From Owenia fusiformis (lineage: Eukaryota > Annelida > Polychaeta > Sabellida > Oweniidae), in the NCBI GenBank assembly GCA_903813345.2, contig CAIIXF020000008.1:14432822-14496821 (forward strand): a stretch of DNA of 64,000 bases, in the 5' to 3' direction. The position numbers and the translations under genes are program-made. This document shows, one piece after another, positions 11,783 to 23,972 of this stretch (position 1 is its first letter; every line of letters begins with the position of its first letter). The notes beneath the pieces were generated by a model. That model saw only the letters and a list, made by a program, of their open reading frames with translations, was not told the DNA's origin and did no database searches.

Positions 11783-14159
11783 CTAGGTTTTTGCATCTGT
11801 TCCTCCCATGCTAATTGCTGGATTTTCAGGCTTTTCTACATCATGAAATTCTATATGGCACTTTGGCAGTCCATGTCTCAACAAGTCCAAACTTCCTTTT
11901 TTGTCTCTCACAGATGGAAGGTCATACATAATAAGGGTCTGCAGTGAACTGGAAACAATTCAATGTACATTGTACATTTTGTATTTAGGAATGGTTTTAA
12001 AAGAACAAATTAAGGGCAGAATCAGATCTAGCAAGTATTCATCATCATCTCAGTCGTCATCTTGATGAAAATTGTTTTAATTCTAGAATATTTTGGGCTC
12101 ATATCATTTGTCATGTCTATTTTCTAAAAATACCCCAAATGTAAACCTTATTTGAAGAAAATTAAAGATTTTTACATGGTAGATCAATTGTAATTGCTTA
12201 CAATTTTGGCACTCCTTATAGATCTGATTCTGCCTTTAATTTCATTATTTGTAAGTAAATAGGCCAATTTTCAAGTGAAATTCAAGTGTATTGCGGATCA
12301 ACATTTCCGAATTTTTGCTTATATGGTAAGGGGGAGGGTGGGGCTAAACCAATAACAAAATTAACTTAATTTTTTCCATAACTTTCAATATTTGGACATC
12401 ATCCCTTATTAGTTTGACCATATGATTTTATAACTGCTAAAGGGGGTTTTGGACTTGACATAAAAAAAACAATGGAAAGTATAAAGATAAATAAATACAC
12501 AAAGTTAACTTACTTCAGATTGGTAAGACTAAATAATCCTTTATCAGTCACATTAGCGCAGCTTGTGATCTCTAGGTGCTCTAGTGTTTCTTTCAGAATG
12601 TCTAGCTGTTGAATGGCATCATCATGCATGTAGCCACAAAAGTGAAAGCGGATCTTTCTGACATGATTGCATCCCACTGAAAATAATGAACAAAGGACAT
12701 AAATCATAAAAGCAAGAATATTACAAATGGACATACATGTATATACTTTTTAGTCAAAAGATGAAATACTTGACAAAGAATTGTTTTCCATAGTTTAACT
12801 GTATATATAGTTATTATCATCTAGTCATGAATATAAACATAAAGTATCCAACATCTGAATAATAATTAATAAATGGTTAGCAGTCTTAAAACCATTCTAT
12901 GTTTGACTAAATTATCATTCAAACAAAATCTAAGAAAGAAAAAATGCAACATACAGTAACTTCTATTTATAACATGTACAGGTGTACTTTTATGTAAAAT
13001 ACAAACAATATAAGGTTAAACTGTTTACCAAAATGAGGAAAGCCAATCCCCATCACAGCAGCATTGTCACCATTCACTTCCTCAATGACATATTTGTTAG
13101 AACTACTTTGTGGCAATGTGTTGTAATCTGCATGCCATCTTTTAGCACCTTTCCACTTAACATGGGCCCCACATCTAGATATACAAAGATAAAATACAGT
13201 GTATGCTACACATTTTGATATATTTAAAATATACATGTATGTTATAGAGCATATTGCATCACAATCATCAGTTACTGGTGTATATCAACTACTACTAGGA
13301 TTACTACTCGGATTCTCATGTAAAGAGTAAAGATGCAGTGTCTCCAAGGTCAATCTCCAGGACAATCAGTGATTTCCATTTATAATTGCTTGTATCCTAT
13401 CTTACACACATTAGATATATCTTGAGACCAACATATGGGCCGATGGACAGTATTGCCGATATATTGAGAACATTTACAACCCACTGTCGGAATTGAATGC
13501 AATTTGAGCTTTCCCCCATCGAAGGGAATGCCTGTCAAATGACAGGACCATCGTCACCGTCAAATGACTTAACCCAGGCAGAAAATCAGATTCTTCAGAG
13601 CATTTTTTAATTTCGACTGCCCAGTTATAATCGATTTCTACATACATTGACAGTTGGAAAGTAGAAGAATGAACCTGTTTTACATCTTCTGATGCAAAAA
13701 TATCAAGGAGGGTTCCAAATTGTGCTCCTACCAGATACTTCCTCTTTAAAAAATCTCACCTAATAAGCCATTCTGCACAAGCTCTCTCAGGACCAACTTC
13801 TTTAACTCTATCTTTGTCCATTCTGAAATGAAAGGTAACTTACTAAAAAGAAATAACACAAAAAATAGATAAAAGCAGTGATGACTATGAATAAAATATG
13901 AACAATATTGGACCAATGGTTTTTGAGTTATTCTTTGGATGTACAGATGGATGCATGTAATGACAGAGGTGTTCTGTATATCTCCCACAAACCTTATTTG
14001 ATGGAATACTTTGAAACAAGTATTTGCATGTACACAATTGTTACCTGAATTGTCTTACCTATTGAAAACAGAGTTGAGCCAACCAAACAAAGGACGATTG
14101 AGTGCCCCTTTAGATTGTGTCCCTACACTCAAGAGACCCCTTATTGAATGGGACAACAT
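11783..14159 (-). CDS. DMAC2L: DMAC2L / ATP synthase subunit s (factor B), mitochondrial
   Basis: Leucine-rich-repeat protein of the mitochondrial matrix side, known as ATP5S or coupling factor B, homologous to the complex I distal-arm assembly factor DMAC2. Five coding exons on the minus strand: 14159-14059, 13822-13760, 13174-13029, 12676-12514 and 11948-11783, all with GT-AG borders and compatible phases, giving about 212 residues, close to the vertebrate length. The start ATG lies directly at a possible splice acceptor, so the 5' UTR may be in an upstream exon. The N-terminus (MLSHSIRGLLSVG) has basic residues and no acids, as for mitochondrial import. Hallmarks are FGWLNSVFN, VGPERACAEWLIRCGA, WHADYNTLP, ITSCANVTDKGL and YDLPSVRDK, each with a direct counterpart in vertebrate ATP5S. 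For the last exon an acceptor 10 bp upstream of another AG keeps the frame. Confidence 0.93.
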
Positions 14160-14370
14160 CTGTAAATAAAGATATGAATTCAACATTAGAGAAAACTTTA
14201 CAAACTCATTAACACTCAAGGTTCCACTAGTTTGAACCCAGTCTGTTGATTTATTTAGCTGTGCTGTCTTGTGCCTGCAGGGATTATAATATCCATGCCA
14301 TCAATGCCTTTTGACACTCAAGGTACATTAAAGGTGCAACAAGTAGTGCAGAGGGGCCATTCAACGATCA

Positions 14371-14700
14371 TGGACCAGTGTCAAAATACATTTAAGTTTG
14401 GATATTTCATCAAGACTAACATCTATTTTTATTTTCTACAAAGAAACCCCCTAGATAATCATTATTTCAGCTTATATTCCTCTTGAAACATGGTGGATCT
14501 TAAAAATATAAAAGTGGACGTCCACTTTTTCAAGCTTTAAAGTGAATTTACACTCTTTAATGCCGGAAATGATTGTTTATCCATACATTTTAAGAAAATA
14601 GGTATGTCGAAGAAGATGTTAAGCCAACTGTTGCCTTGATAGCTCAGAAAAACTTAAAATTTTCCCATTTTCTCTCTACAAGCCTTATTGCCCCTTAAAA
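14371..14700. repeat. Dispersed repeat shared with DMAC2 intron 3 (inverted copy)
   Basis: The blocks CCAGTGTCAAAATA, TTTGGATATTTCATCAAGA, GAAACCCCCT and GATAGCTCAGAAAAA occur here in the same order as in the reverse complement of 22225-22390. Here the repeat is interrupted by about 140 bp that contain a 20-bp perfect palindrome (AAAAGTGGAC and complement, 14510-14529). Its origin is unknown; it is probably an old MITE. Confidence 0.65.
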
Positions 14701-14842
14701 TCTGTGCTAAAATGAATGGTGTACACTATACATATATATATATATATGCAATGAGTAATATTGTGTACCTAAAAATAACATGGGACTTTTCTGAGCATAA
14801 GGAACTACCCAAGCACTGCCTCCAAGTATTATGTGGGGTTGA

Positions 14843-15777
14843 GGGTTTGTGTAAAAAATTGGTGATCGGGTAACCGGGTAGCCGGGTGACTGGGTACCTA
14901 ACATTCCTACCAGGGTTAGGAATTTGATTTTTCATTTTATGCCTCAAAACGCCCAACTGACTTCCAACTCAACGGACCAGTCATACAACCAATCAAGCAA
15001 ACAACCAACCAATCAAACAACTAATCTACCATCAAACTAACCAGCAAAACAAACAAAGGTCAATATTCTGTCAATTACTCACACAATAAATCAAGCAACT
15101 AACGTTGTATTGTTCATCATACATTAGTTGGCATTTCAATTTACGCCTCTGTATTAAAACGATGTTTTAAATGTTTTTTGTAGAAACAATCATCATATCC
15201 TGTCAATCACTCAGACAATAAATCAAGCAACTAATGTCATAGTATATGTACGTAAACTGTGTAAAATGTAAACTACTTAGGACTTCCGAATTCAGTCCGT
15301 TTTGTGTTCATATTTATTCAGTGGATATCCTGTGTAACCAGGTAACCATTTAGCTTATTGTCTGATCATGTATTGATAAAGTAGCAGATTATTTCAAAAA
15401 GTGCTCTTGGTTCTCGATTGGATTAGACTTGATTTTAGACATTGTAATTCATTTCACGTTGGATCATGCTTTTGGGATATATAGGGTCTATTTTTCTTAT
15501 GACATGTTTACACTTAGAGTTTCTTTACAGTTTTTGGTGTTTCCATTGGCATTTGCGCTAAGATATTACAGGTTTTTTCGTAAGAAATTTTTTAACAAAA
15601 ATTATACTGTAAACAGCGAATGGCCGTTAGTCTACGCTTGGGAGGCTATGTCTATTTAGTGCTCGACAGGTCAATTGGCTACTATATTTAGGGAAAATGT
15701 ACAACTTTGAAAATTGGTAACCCTGCTAGGAACGTTAAGTACCCAGTCACCCGGCCACCCAGTTTTTTACACAAACC
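14843..15777. mobile_element. TIR element with 9-bp target duplication
   Basis: Termini GGGTTTGTGTAAAAAA and TTTTTTACACAAACC are inverted, followed by inverted CCGGGTGACTGGGTAC blocks. It is flanked on both sides by TGGGGTTGA (14834-14842 and 15778-15786). Nine-base duplications are typical of Mutator-like elements, but without a transposase the superfamily is only inferred. A second, reverse copy of the same family ends near 48795. The element has split an older foldback element. Confidence 0.75.
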
Positions 15778-15786
15778 TGGGGTTGA

Positions 15787-16500
15787 TTTTTCAAATCATC
15801 TCCACAACTACTTGTGTATTTTATCCCATACCAGGACTATAGTCCTGCGAACGTCTTATTCTTTTGCCTGTACGATTACAACATGGGAGAATTTTCTACG
15901 CTTCTTACACTTATGATATTTATTAGCAGGTATTTTAGCATTCTTTTCGTGTAGTTGAATTCACGATTGTCTGGGTTTATCGGTAGAACAAAGAAAATTT
16001 CGTTTTTGATCGCAACATTTGCGTGTAATATTTAACTTATTTCAACCGTCAAATTCTTCCATTTATTGGTTATCCGGGCCACTTCCGGGTCAGTCAAATG
16101 GGGAATCCCCATTTAAATCCAACCACCATCTTGGAAAGTGACGGAATATCTCTCGATGAAAAAGAAAAATGTTCCCATTCTGCCGATATACCCAAACAAT
16201 TGTGGATTCAACTACACGAAAATGATGTTAAAATACCCAGGAATCTATTGAAGTAGGTATCTTAAGTGTAAGGGGCGTAGATAATTCTCCCAAGTTGTAA
16301 TCGTACAGGCAAAAGAATGCGCTGGTTACAGGACTATAGTCCTGACACAGGATAATGTGTATTGAAATCTTGGAAAATAAGCTGGATAATTGAGATAAAA
16401 TTACCTTTTTGTCAACTAACGACAACGTTTTTAATCTCATAATTTTATGACACAAGTTATTATGGGGTTGATTTGAAAAATCAAATTTGCAAGCAGTCAT
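15787..16500. repeat. Foldback element, left arm split by the 9-bp-TSD element
   Basis: The segment 15787-15972 and the segment 16193-16480 are inverted copies, sharing TTCTCCCA-GTTGTAATCGTACAGGC, TTTTCGTGTAGTTGAAT and the palindrome CAGGACTATAGTCCTG (15832-15847, 16329-16344). The sequence before the inserted element (to 14842) matches the far end of the right arm, so the arms were continuous before insertion. A further single arm lies at 47600-47730. Confidence 0.65.
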
Positions 16501-17163
16501 GTATTTTTGTGTGTTTTTTGTAGAGTGCATCTCATTTTAGGTCATTATTAAAAGCTATCCCGACATAGATTTTAGATAAAATTTACTGCTTTGACGCACT
16601 AATATTTGCTCATAGCACATTCTGTTTTATGATGTATTGCCATGTTTAAGAAACCATCAAATAAGTGAATAAAATACTACACCTTTTGAGACATTTTAAT
16701 GTTTTGATTTTTACAAAATGCTGCTTGAACAATGACAAATCCAAGAAAAAAACAAAATCAAAATCTTAATTTAGAACTTTAAAAGTAAAAGTTTGGATGA
16801 TTATCGTCTATTTAATCAAGGCTTATCATTGAATTCTCTCAAAAATGAAGTTTAGGGCACTGAAACTTGTTTGTTTGTAAAACCGGATGTGTTTGTTAAT
16901 GATGATTGGACATGCGCAAAAGCAGTGCGCACAAAATTGTAAAAAAAAGTTTCCAAAAATGCAGGTTTGTTTATCTTGTTTTCTCTTTCATTTGGGAGTG
17001 TTCAGTAATAAAATACAAAGAAGATGTTAGCTGTGTTACCCAAATTGGCTACAGTTGTATTCAAAGTATGCTTCCCCCATAAATGCGTGGTTTATTTTTC
17101 CATTGATTTCAAATGATTTCAGTGAAAGATCAACTCACATTAGGCCTAGTTCAACGTCGTTAA

Positions 17164-17918
17164 GGTCTCATGGAAGTTAACAGGAAATGACAAAACAGGA
17201 AGTGACAATTTTTTGGGCATTTTTAGACATTTTTTGAACAAAGATAACAGAGTTCTGGTTTGACCTCCAGTCAATTTAACTGTTTCCACATATCATTTAC
17301 ATGACCAGGATCACAATGTGCATGGTCAGAATGACCCTAAACATGATGAAATAACCTTTTTTGTCCCTTGAAAGTGTGACTGAAAAAAAGCTAAAAGTAG
17401 GAGCTAGGGAAGGTCACTGAAAAGAATCTTTTGAATTTTTCAGAAAATGTGCCCAATATAATGCTCTAACTGATACAATCTTTGAAATTTTAGAAAATTG
17501 TCGTAAACAAAAATGGAGGTCATAAAAAGGAAAATAGATCGCTTTTCAAATCAGTTTTTTCATTTTTTTTCTCTTTCTATGAATGATATCAAATTTTCAA
17601 AGATTGTACCATTTAAAGCAATATATTGGGCACATTTTCTGAAAAATTCAAAAGATTCTGTTCAGTGACCTTTCCTACCTCCTTCTTTTAGCTATTTTTC
17701 AGTCACATTTTCATAGGGCTGAAAAGGTTATTTCATGATATTTAGGGTCATTCTGACCATAAACATTGTGATCCTGGACCTGTAAATGGTATCTGGAACT
17801 AGTTGAATTGACTGGAGGTCAAAAGTGAACTCTGTTATCTTTGTTCAAAAAATGTCTAAAAATGCCAAAAAAATTGTCACTTCCTGTTTTGTCATTTCCT
17901 GTTAACTTCCATGAGACC
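17164..17918. mobile_element. Foldback MITE with TTAA target site
   Basis: A 755-bp near-palindrome: two arms of about 370 bp begin GGTCTCATGGAAGTTAACAG and end in the complement. It is flanked directly by TTAA on both sides (17160-17163, 17919-17922). TTAA duplication is the mark of piggyBac and Kolobok elements. No coding sequence is present. A related arm occurs at 50945-51205, with GATAACAGAGTTCTG, GACCAGGATCACAATG and AAAGTGTGACT blocks. Confidence 0.85.
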
Positions 17919-18215
17919 TTAAACTCAATAATTATGGCTTTCTTTACTATTAGGAATTTTCTTGGCCGTTATTGATTTAAATCTCCTTACTATTCTTTCC
18001 TTAGTCGCAAGTTCTGGATCTATCGAAACCATTTTTTCCGCGATAACATGCAACTCAATACTTCACAATAATATAAAAACACATAACATCAAGTGATTAA
18101 CACAATATTACTGTGTTAAATTTTCATTTATACTATAGGTCTGTGAGGCTACACTTACCAATTTCTAAAATGACATTTCCGCATGGCCGTCATTGGTCCA
18201 GGTGTCCCGGGTTAA

Positions 18216-18932
18216 GGTGACTGTTAACTTCATCGATTTTCAGAAAAAATCTTGAAATTGAAATTTTCAAACTCTTCCTGAGAAGTCGTTTTTATTATTT
18301 CACATATGCTTGTGCACTGTAATCATTACAAAGACATCAAAGAACAACAAAAAACTTTAGTTTGAGAAAAAAAGTGCCGTTTAAAGAATTTGAGAAGATT
18401 TTTTTCAAGGAGTAGCCCGTGAAAAACCGCTGATTCAAAATATCTGAACATTTCAGAAAATATACTTCAAACATATATCAAAAACGAAGGAGCAACGGAA
18501 ATTTGAAAAATTACCTGATAAAAAATTGGGATCAAAATAAGGAAAAAAGTACACTTCTCAAATTGTTTTTTTCTATTTTTTTAAATTTGTATGAGAGATT
18601 TCAAAATTCTAAAGCTCCTTCCATTTTGGGCTATATTAAAGGGATGTTTCAGAGAAATTAGAAAAAAAATGTTCAGGGACCTTTGCCGTGCTACTCTTTT
18701 TGTCAATTTTTCTGTCACATTTTCAGAGGACTCAAATTCCCATTCCAAAATGTTTACTGTTTCTATTTGCATTACTACAGTGAGCCTTGTTATATAAATG
18801 ATAAGTGGAACTAAAAAATTGAGAGAAAATCCAACCAAAAGACAGTTAATTTTGATGGTCAGATTATACTCAAATGCCATGTGCTTCCTGGTTTCGGCCA
18901 TCTTGGATTTTTTGATTAAGTTATAAGTTACC
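18216..18932. mobile_element. Probable second TTAA element
   Basis: TTAA at 18212-18215 and 18933-18936 flank imperfect inverted ends (GGTGACTGTTAACTT against GGTAACTTATAACTT). The right half parallels the right arm of the 17164-17918 element (a CTGTCACATTTTCA block, then a stretch ending in a CTTCCTGGTTT-like end). The arms pair poorly, so this is a divergent or rearranged relative. Confidence 0.45.
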
Positions 18933-20299
18933 TTAAAATTAAACTATTAGCGAAACAAAATTGTTGTCAAATAGATTGATGATTATTATCGCGATTACTC
19001 GGGATAAAAAGATCAATTTTGAGGATAACAGGTTACAGTATCTTTGATTGATTTATATAGACACGCAAAATAGTTATTAATTGCAAACCTACTGTTTGTT
19101 AATGCAGTGCCGCAATGACGGTTAATTTCTGATACAATTTGCAATTTCGATGTTACCAGAACTGACCAAAATTTTCGTTCAATCCAAACCTGTCTCTAAT
19201 ATTCTCGTAATTATGCATCAATAGGATCTTGGGGGGGGTACGGGATGGTGTGTATGTGTTCATAAGGCATGTATGCATGCTTGAATCACATTCTTTATGT
19301 AATATTACCATGTTTTCAGGGTTTTATTAGCTCTGCTTGTTTCGAAAAGCGGCACCATTAAAATTACGCACTTAAGCCAAAATGATGATGGAGGTTAGAC
19401 CTAGCCGGGCCACAATACATGTCAGATAAGAAACGAGGCCCAGGCTAGGTCTAATGTTGTTGGACTAATTTATGCACGGACCTCTGCCAGATACCTCTTC
19501 TTGGTGTCTAGGCTCAATGAATATACTCAAGGACAAGACAAAAAAATCTACGGAAAATTTATATTTCCTTGATTTTGGAGTCAGTTTATAAATAAATGTC
19601 ACATGTCATACCTCAAATGATGCATACTGTTATAAGCTTCATCTCCAATCACTAAAGTCACACATTCAAGAAAGCGTCTGTTGATAAAAGCATAAAATAA
19701 CAGAACGTATTTATAATGGAGTGTTTCGGCTATTTCCGTTGTTCAAATGTTTATTCCCAAAGTCAAATGTCTTTTTTGAGAATGTGGCGCCACTCCGGAT
19801 GACGCCACATCAGAGATTATCGAGAAACCCCATGACGTTTCTTAAACTCCTGTAGAAACAATAACTTACAATGGTTTGTTAGGCTACGTGATCCTTTACT
19901 TTCATTGGCTGTTTGTTGCGATGTGATGTAATTTGAGAGAAGAACAATATCGGACACTGCCGGAAATTACCGATAAACTCCATTATCTTTACGCTCTGAA
20001 AATTTGAAATAATTGTCCCAGGAAAACTTGATTCACATGAGTATTTTTTATTTCTTGTTTTTGATTCTAACTCTTGAAAGCTAAATGGCGTGAATAGTTC
20101 AGATTATTGAATTGAGGCTATAAGTATTTTAAAATTGAATCCATTTTTATCTGTATTTTTATCAATAATGCATTATTGTGTATTTTTGTATCAAAGATAG
20201 AAAGGACAGGGGCAGAGAAGGAAAAGCAGTAAGATGACAGTACAAATTCCACCCTACATTCAGATGATATAATTATGGTTTTTATTTTGATTGCAGTCA

Positions 20300-22875
20300 A
20301 TGAACCCATTGTTATGGAAATTCTGTCGTTCATGTATCCACATGAGTCGCCGTGGCATGTGTGAGGAACGCAAGAGAGTACAGTTTAAAGATTTATATAG
20401 CAGAGAAGAAGGTATTCCAAGGGACTTCCTCAGTTGGCTCTATATGCCTCTAGATTTTAGTATGAAAAATCTAAGACGAATAGTAGCTGAACATGACTGG
20501 AAAAAGCTGAAAGCGTCTCATAGGTAGGCCTAGCTTAAGTTTCTGGAATAGACATGCATTATACTGTAATTTTTGTGGAATTAAGGCGATTTTATCATTA
20601 TGTAATTGATCTCTTGAGGCTCCTTTAAAATTCAACTTCTGTGAATGGCAGTAGTGTGCAGGTTACTGAGCCATCACCTGGGATTACAAATCATAACCCA
20701 GAATTTGTTAAGATTAGAAGGGAGGGAGTTCTGATACTTGGGGAGTGAGGTTGGAGTCTAAGCAAAGCACAATTAATTTTGCCAAAATTGCCCAGTTTTT
20801 CTTTCCAAAATTCCTTAAATTTTTGAAAATCTGATTAAGTTCATTCCCCAAATTTTGATAATTTTTTGAACAAAACACTCAATTGATCGTCATCTTTTTG
20901 GAAAAGTCTGTAAACATTTTCATGACATTTTTTTACTTTCTCTTTCTTCCAAGGTTCACAAGATTGAGACATGATATCCTGGGTCCAGAACTGGCCACTG
21001 CTCATTTTGTCATTGGCAAGGATGGGGCGGTGAAACTATCAAATTCTGACAAATGGCATAGGAAAACTGAAGAGGGTGTGATATATTTACCCAACAGGAA
21101 AGTTGAGGGACTTTATGTTGAAGGCATAGATGCATCAGATACGACAATGATGTATGAAAGTTTTGACAATTTAGGTAAGTAGCAGTAACTTTACTCATAA
21201 TTTCAACTTTACTCATAATTTTAATGTTGCTTGATCATAAAACATTAATGTATAAGTCCATAAATAATTATTATAGCAGAAAATATCTTACATGAAACAC
21301 TTTAGATTGTTGTTTGTGTAAGGAACACATTTCCTATATAATCAATTCTAATATGATATCATGTGATGTCGCAATCGCTAGAACAATTGATTAACTGGTG
21401 GTCTATATTAGAGCATGTATGACCACTAAAATTCAAATAGTTGTGTTTGTTGTCTGTTTATCATATTAGAATTGTAATAAAGACCTCGATTTTATGATAT
21501 ATGACAAATATATGACGTCAAACTTTATTCTGGCCATTGCCTAAGACCTCAATCGCTACCTGATTTCAATTTTTTAACAACGAACAGAGTAAAATTTCCG
21601 GTCATATATTACGCCATAAATCATAACATCGGGGTCTTTATTCCTTAAATAAAACCAAGCACTGTCATTTTGGAAAATTATATAACTTGAACATTCCTTT
21701 TATGTGTAGAACAGTCTACAACTTTCACCATCAATGGGACTGCAATGTAAAACTTCTGTGTCCTTCTCTTCTGTTCCAAAAAAGTAAGGAAATTAAATGC
21801 CCATTCAATAGTCAAATCTACTGACCCGCCTATTATCCAATCAGAATGTAGTATTTCAACTGAGGTCTAACAATATACAATTGTTCACCAAAGCATGTTT
21901 TACTGCATTCCCCTATTTTCTTCCAGTATTTCTGAAGAATCTAAAGTTCCTCAACTTGAGTGGGTGCAAGTACATTGATGACTTCTGCCTTTCTCGCTTA
22001 CATGTCTTCAAACAGCTCAAGGTGCTGGATGTCAGTAATTGTCCAGAGGTATCAGAGAGAGGGCTCGCTACACTACACAATGTCCCGTGAGTCAACCTTT
22101 ACATGTAGAATTTCTACTCTAGCTACAAGCCCTTGTGACCCCCTCCCATGACACACCTACTCACAATTGAGTGAAGTAAATAAAGGGAAACCAGACAGCA
22201 GGCAAGACTGTAAAATGTCATTATTTGCATAAAGGGGCACATTCAAAATTTTTTATTTTTTCTGAGCTATCAGGTCAATATCAGCTGAAATTATGTTCAT
22301 CCAGGGGGTTTCTTCATAGATAATAAAAATATATGGTAATCTTGATGAAATATCCAAACTTCAATATATTTTGACACTGGTCGTTATACTAGTACTTTAT
22401 TTGTATCAACTTTCATGTTAACTAATTGGTTTGACAAAGTTTATACTAGGTCAGCTCAAGTATTGTACTTAAAATCATTGTGTTCATATTCTTCGTTCCT
22501 TTTCAAAGTTGAAATTATCTTTTGAAAATAACACAGAAATGCTTTATTGATGGTAATCACTGTTTCCATTTTTTCAGAACATTACAAAGACTTTTCATAA
22601 ACAATTTACCTAAATTAGGCCACAAAGCAGGCCTGGTGCAGATACACCTTGAGGATATGCTACCTAAGTGCCAAATTGTCAGTAATATAGACTACACAGA
22701 CATTAATGTAATAGACAATGCTGCTGAGCTAGAGGAGCTTGAGGAACTGGAGGGAAATCTCTATGAAAGATTCAATACAAACCATGTGCTTGGAAATGTA
22801 CAGAAAAAGAAACCTGAACAAATTGAGGAAGAGGTACAAAAGGAGCCCAAATTGTTAACATCCAATAATACATGA
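20300..22875 (+). CDS. DMAC2: DMAC2 (ATP5SL), complex I distal membrane-arm assembly factor
   Basis: Mitochondrial leucine-rich-repeat protein needed to assemble the distal part of the complex I membrane arm. Four coding exons: 20300-20523, 20954-21174, 21927-22086 and 22578-22875, with GT-AG borders and matching phases, giving about 300 residues, somewhat longer than the human protein because of both tails. Diagnostic stretches are GPELATAHFVIGKDGAVK, EGIDASDTTMMYESFDNL, GCKYIDDFCLSRLH, CPEVSERGLATLH and EDMLPKCQIV, all with clear counterparts in vertebrate ATP5SL. I place the start at the ATG just inside the first coding exon: its N-terminus (MNPLLWKFCRSCIHMSRRGM) is basic and presequence-like, and no in-phase upstream exon was found. 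A start in an unseen upstream exon remains possible. The C-terminus adds an acidic Glu-rich tail. Confidence 0.92.
22215..22395. repeat. Dispersed repeat in DMAC2 intron 3
   Basis: Reverse-complement partner of the repeat at 14371-14700, sharing GAGCTATCAGGTCAATATCAG, GGGGGTTTCTTC and TCTTGATGAAATATCCAAAC-type blocks. It shows that both paralogue loci carry the same repeat family. Confidence 0.6.
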
Positions 22876-22962
22876 GCTATGGACAGTTTACTAATAGTTG
22901 TTGTTAACATTAGGATAATTTTACTTGCAGTAGTAATTTATGATTTCATTTTTATTTGGAAA

Positions 22963-22968
22963 AATAAA
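22963..22968 (+). terminator. Poly(A) signal of DMAC2
   Basis: AATAAA about 88 bp after the DMAC2 stop codon, the first canonical signal downstream. Confidence 0.65.
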
Positions 22969-23533
22969 TTATCATCAAAAACTTCAGAGCATTCTTTGTC
23001 AAGAGGTGTTAATAAGTACATGTAATATGTTACAGCTTAAAGGGTGATGCATATCATTTTGCAAAGCAAATGCTCGTTTCTGGTGTTGCTCACCGTTTAG
23101 TATAAAAGGCCCGATCCCGGAATAAAATTCAAGGGTCCACAGGCATGAGGTCGTTGTGTCAACACCTCTAACTGTTATATAGCATAAGTATTTGTGTATA
23201 ATAAGGAAAATTTGACATCTAAATTTCGCTATAAGGTAATAGTACACAGCTTGGCATATGAAATATCCTCCAAATGAAACAAAGCAGTTCTAATACAAGG
23301 ATACATATTGACTGTTGTACAATGCATTCTTTGAACAATCACTCTCTGAATAATATGTTCAGAATCATTATAAACGGATTACTTAATCTCCAAGACAATT
23401 TCAATAAAATGGATTTTACAAAACTTCCCTTATTTCTTCAAAATGGACTGATCCAGTTGACTCGCCTGGAGCCGCCATATTGTTTTTATACGGGAAGCTT
23501 ATTGGAACCCTTTAAAATTGTGAATAGCTTTTT

Positions 23534-23972
23534 ATTATGTCATCACCACAAGTGGTGACATATTGTTATAGTCTACATCTTTTTGTGGACTGGTGAGATT
23601 TTGCATGTTAATGCCTTGTTATGTCATCTGATTTGACATGATTGCTATCTCAGGTCTGTGTCAATGGCACAATGCAGTTTATCATCATTGTTGACTGTTC
23701 TGATATAAAGATTACTTACAAGAATGATGACTTTAGCCTCTGAAAACATTGAGTCAATCAGTCTGTCCTTTATCTAAGATAGATGGCGTGTTCAATTGAG
23801 ATGATCACAAATTGTATGCAGGACAATAAAACTAGAATTGAATACAAGGTATTAACATGCAAAATGTCACCACCTGCCATTTGTTACAGATGCCAAACTC
23901 CACCACTGAACACCATTCACAAAAACGTTGGAGACTATTATAATATGTCACCACTTGTAGTTGTGACATAAT
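23534..23972. mobile_element. MITE with ACAAGTGGTGACATAT termini
   Basis: Inverted ends (TTATGTCA..-ACAAGTGGTGACATAT) lie at both sides, followed by inverted ATAGTCT blocks. Inside each arm is a conserved module of about 45 bp containing TTAACATGCAAAATGTCACC and CATTTGTTACAGA. Fragments of the same module occur at about 11128-11190, 28940-28985, 56200-56256, 56890-56926 and 58670-58815. No ORF. The exact ends are uncertain by a few bases. Confidence 0.7.

Larger units (their letters stand above)
14162..20296. other. DMAC2L-DMAC2 intergenic region
   Basis: Six kilobases between the divergent starts of the two paralogues, to a large extent occupied by the four repeats annotated above. The right end ends in TTGATTGCAG, a splice acceptor, so a noncoding first exon of DMAC2 probably lies here. 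No coding sequence is supported. A single arm of the 10566 hairpin family is at about 19476-19532. Confidence 0.6.

Noticed and set aside
11939-11948. The AG immediately before ACCCTTATT as acceptor of the last DMAC2L exon
   Set aside because: It would break the frame. The AG 10 bp upstream gives NLNSLQTLIMYDLPSV, which fits the family.
18581-18901. 106-codon minus-strand ORF and its plus-strand partner
   Set aside because: Both overlap the probable TTAA element and show no family resemblance.
22522-22577. Upstream part of the ORF that contains the last DMAC2 exon
   Set aside because: The reading frame extends into the intron; the TTTTTTCAG acceptor at 22577 and the phase of the previous exon define the real border.
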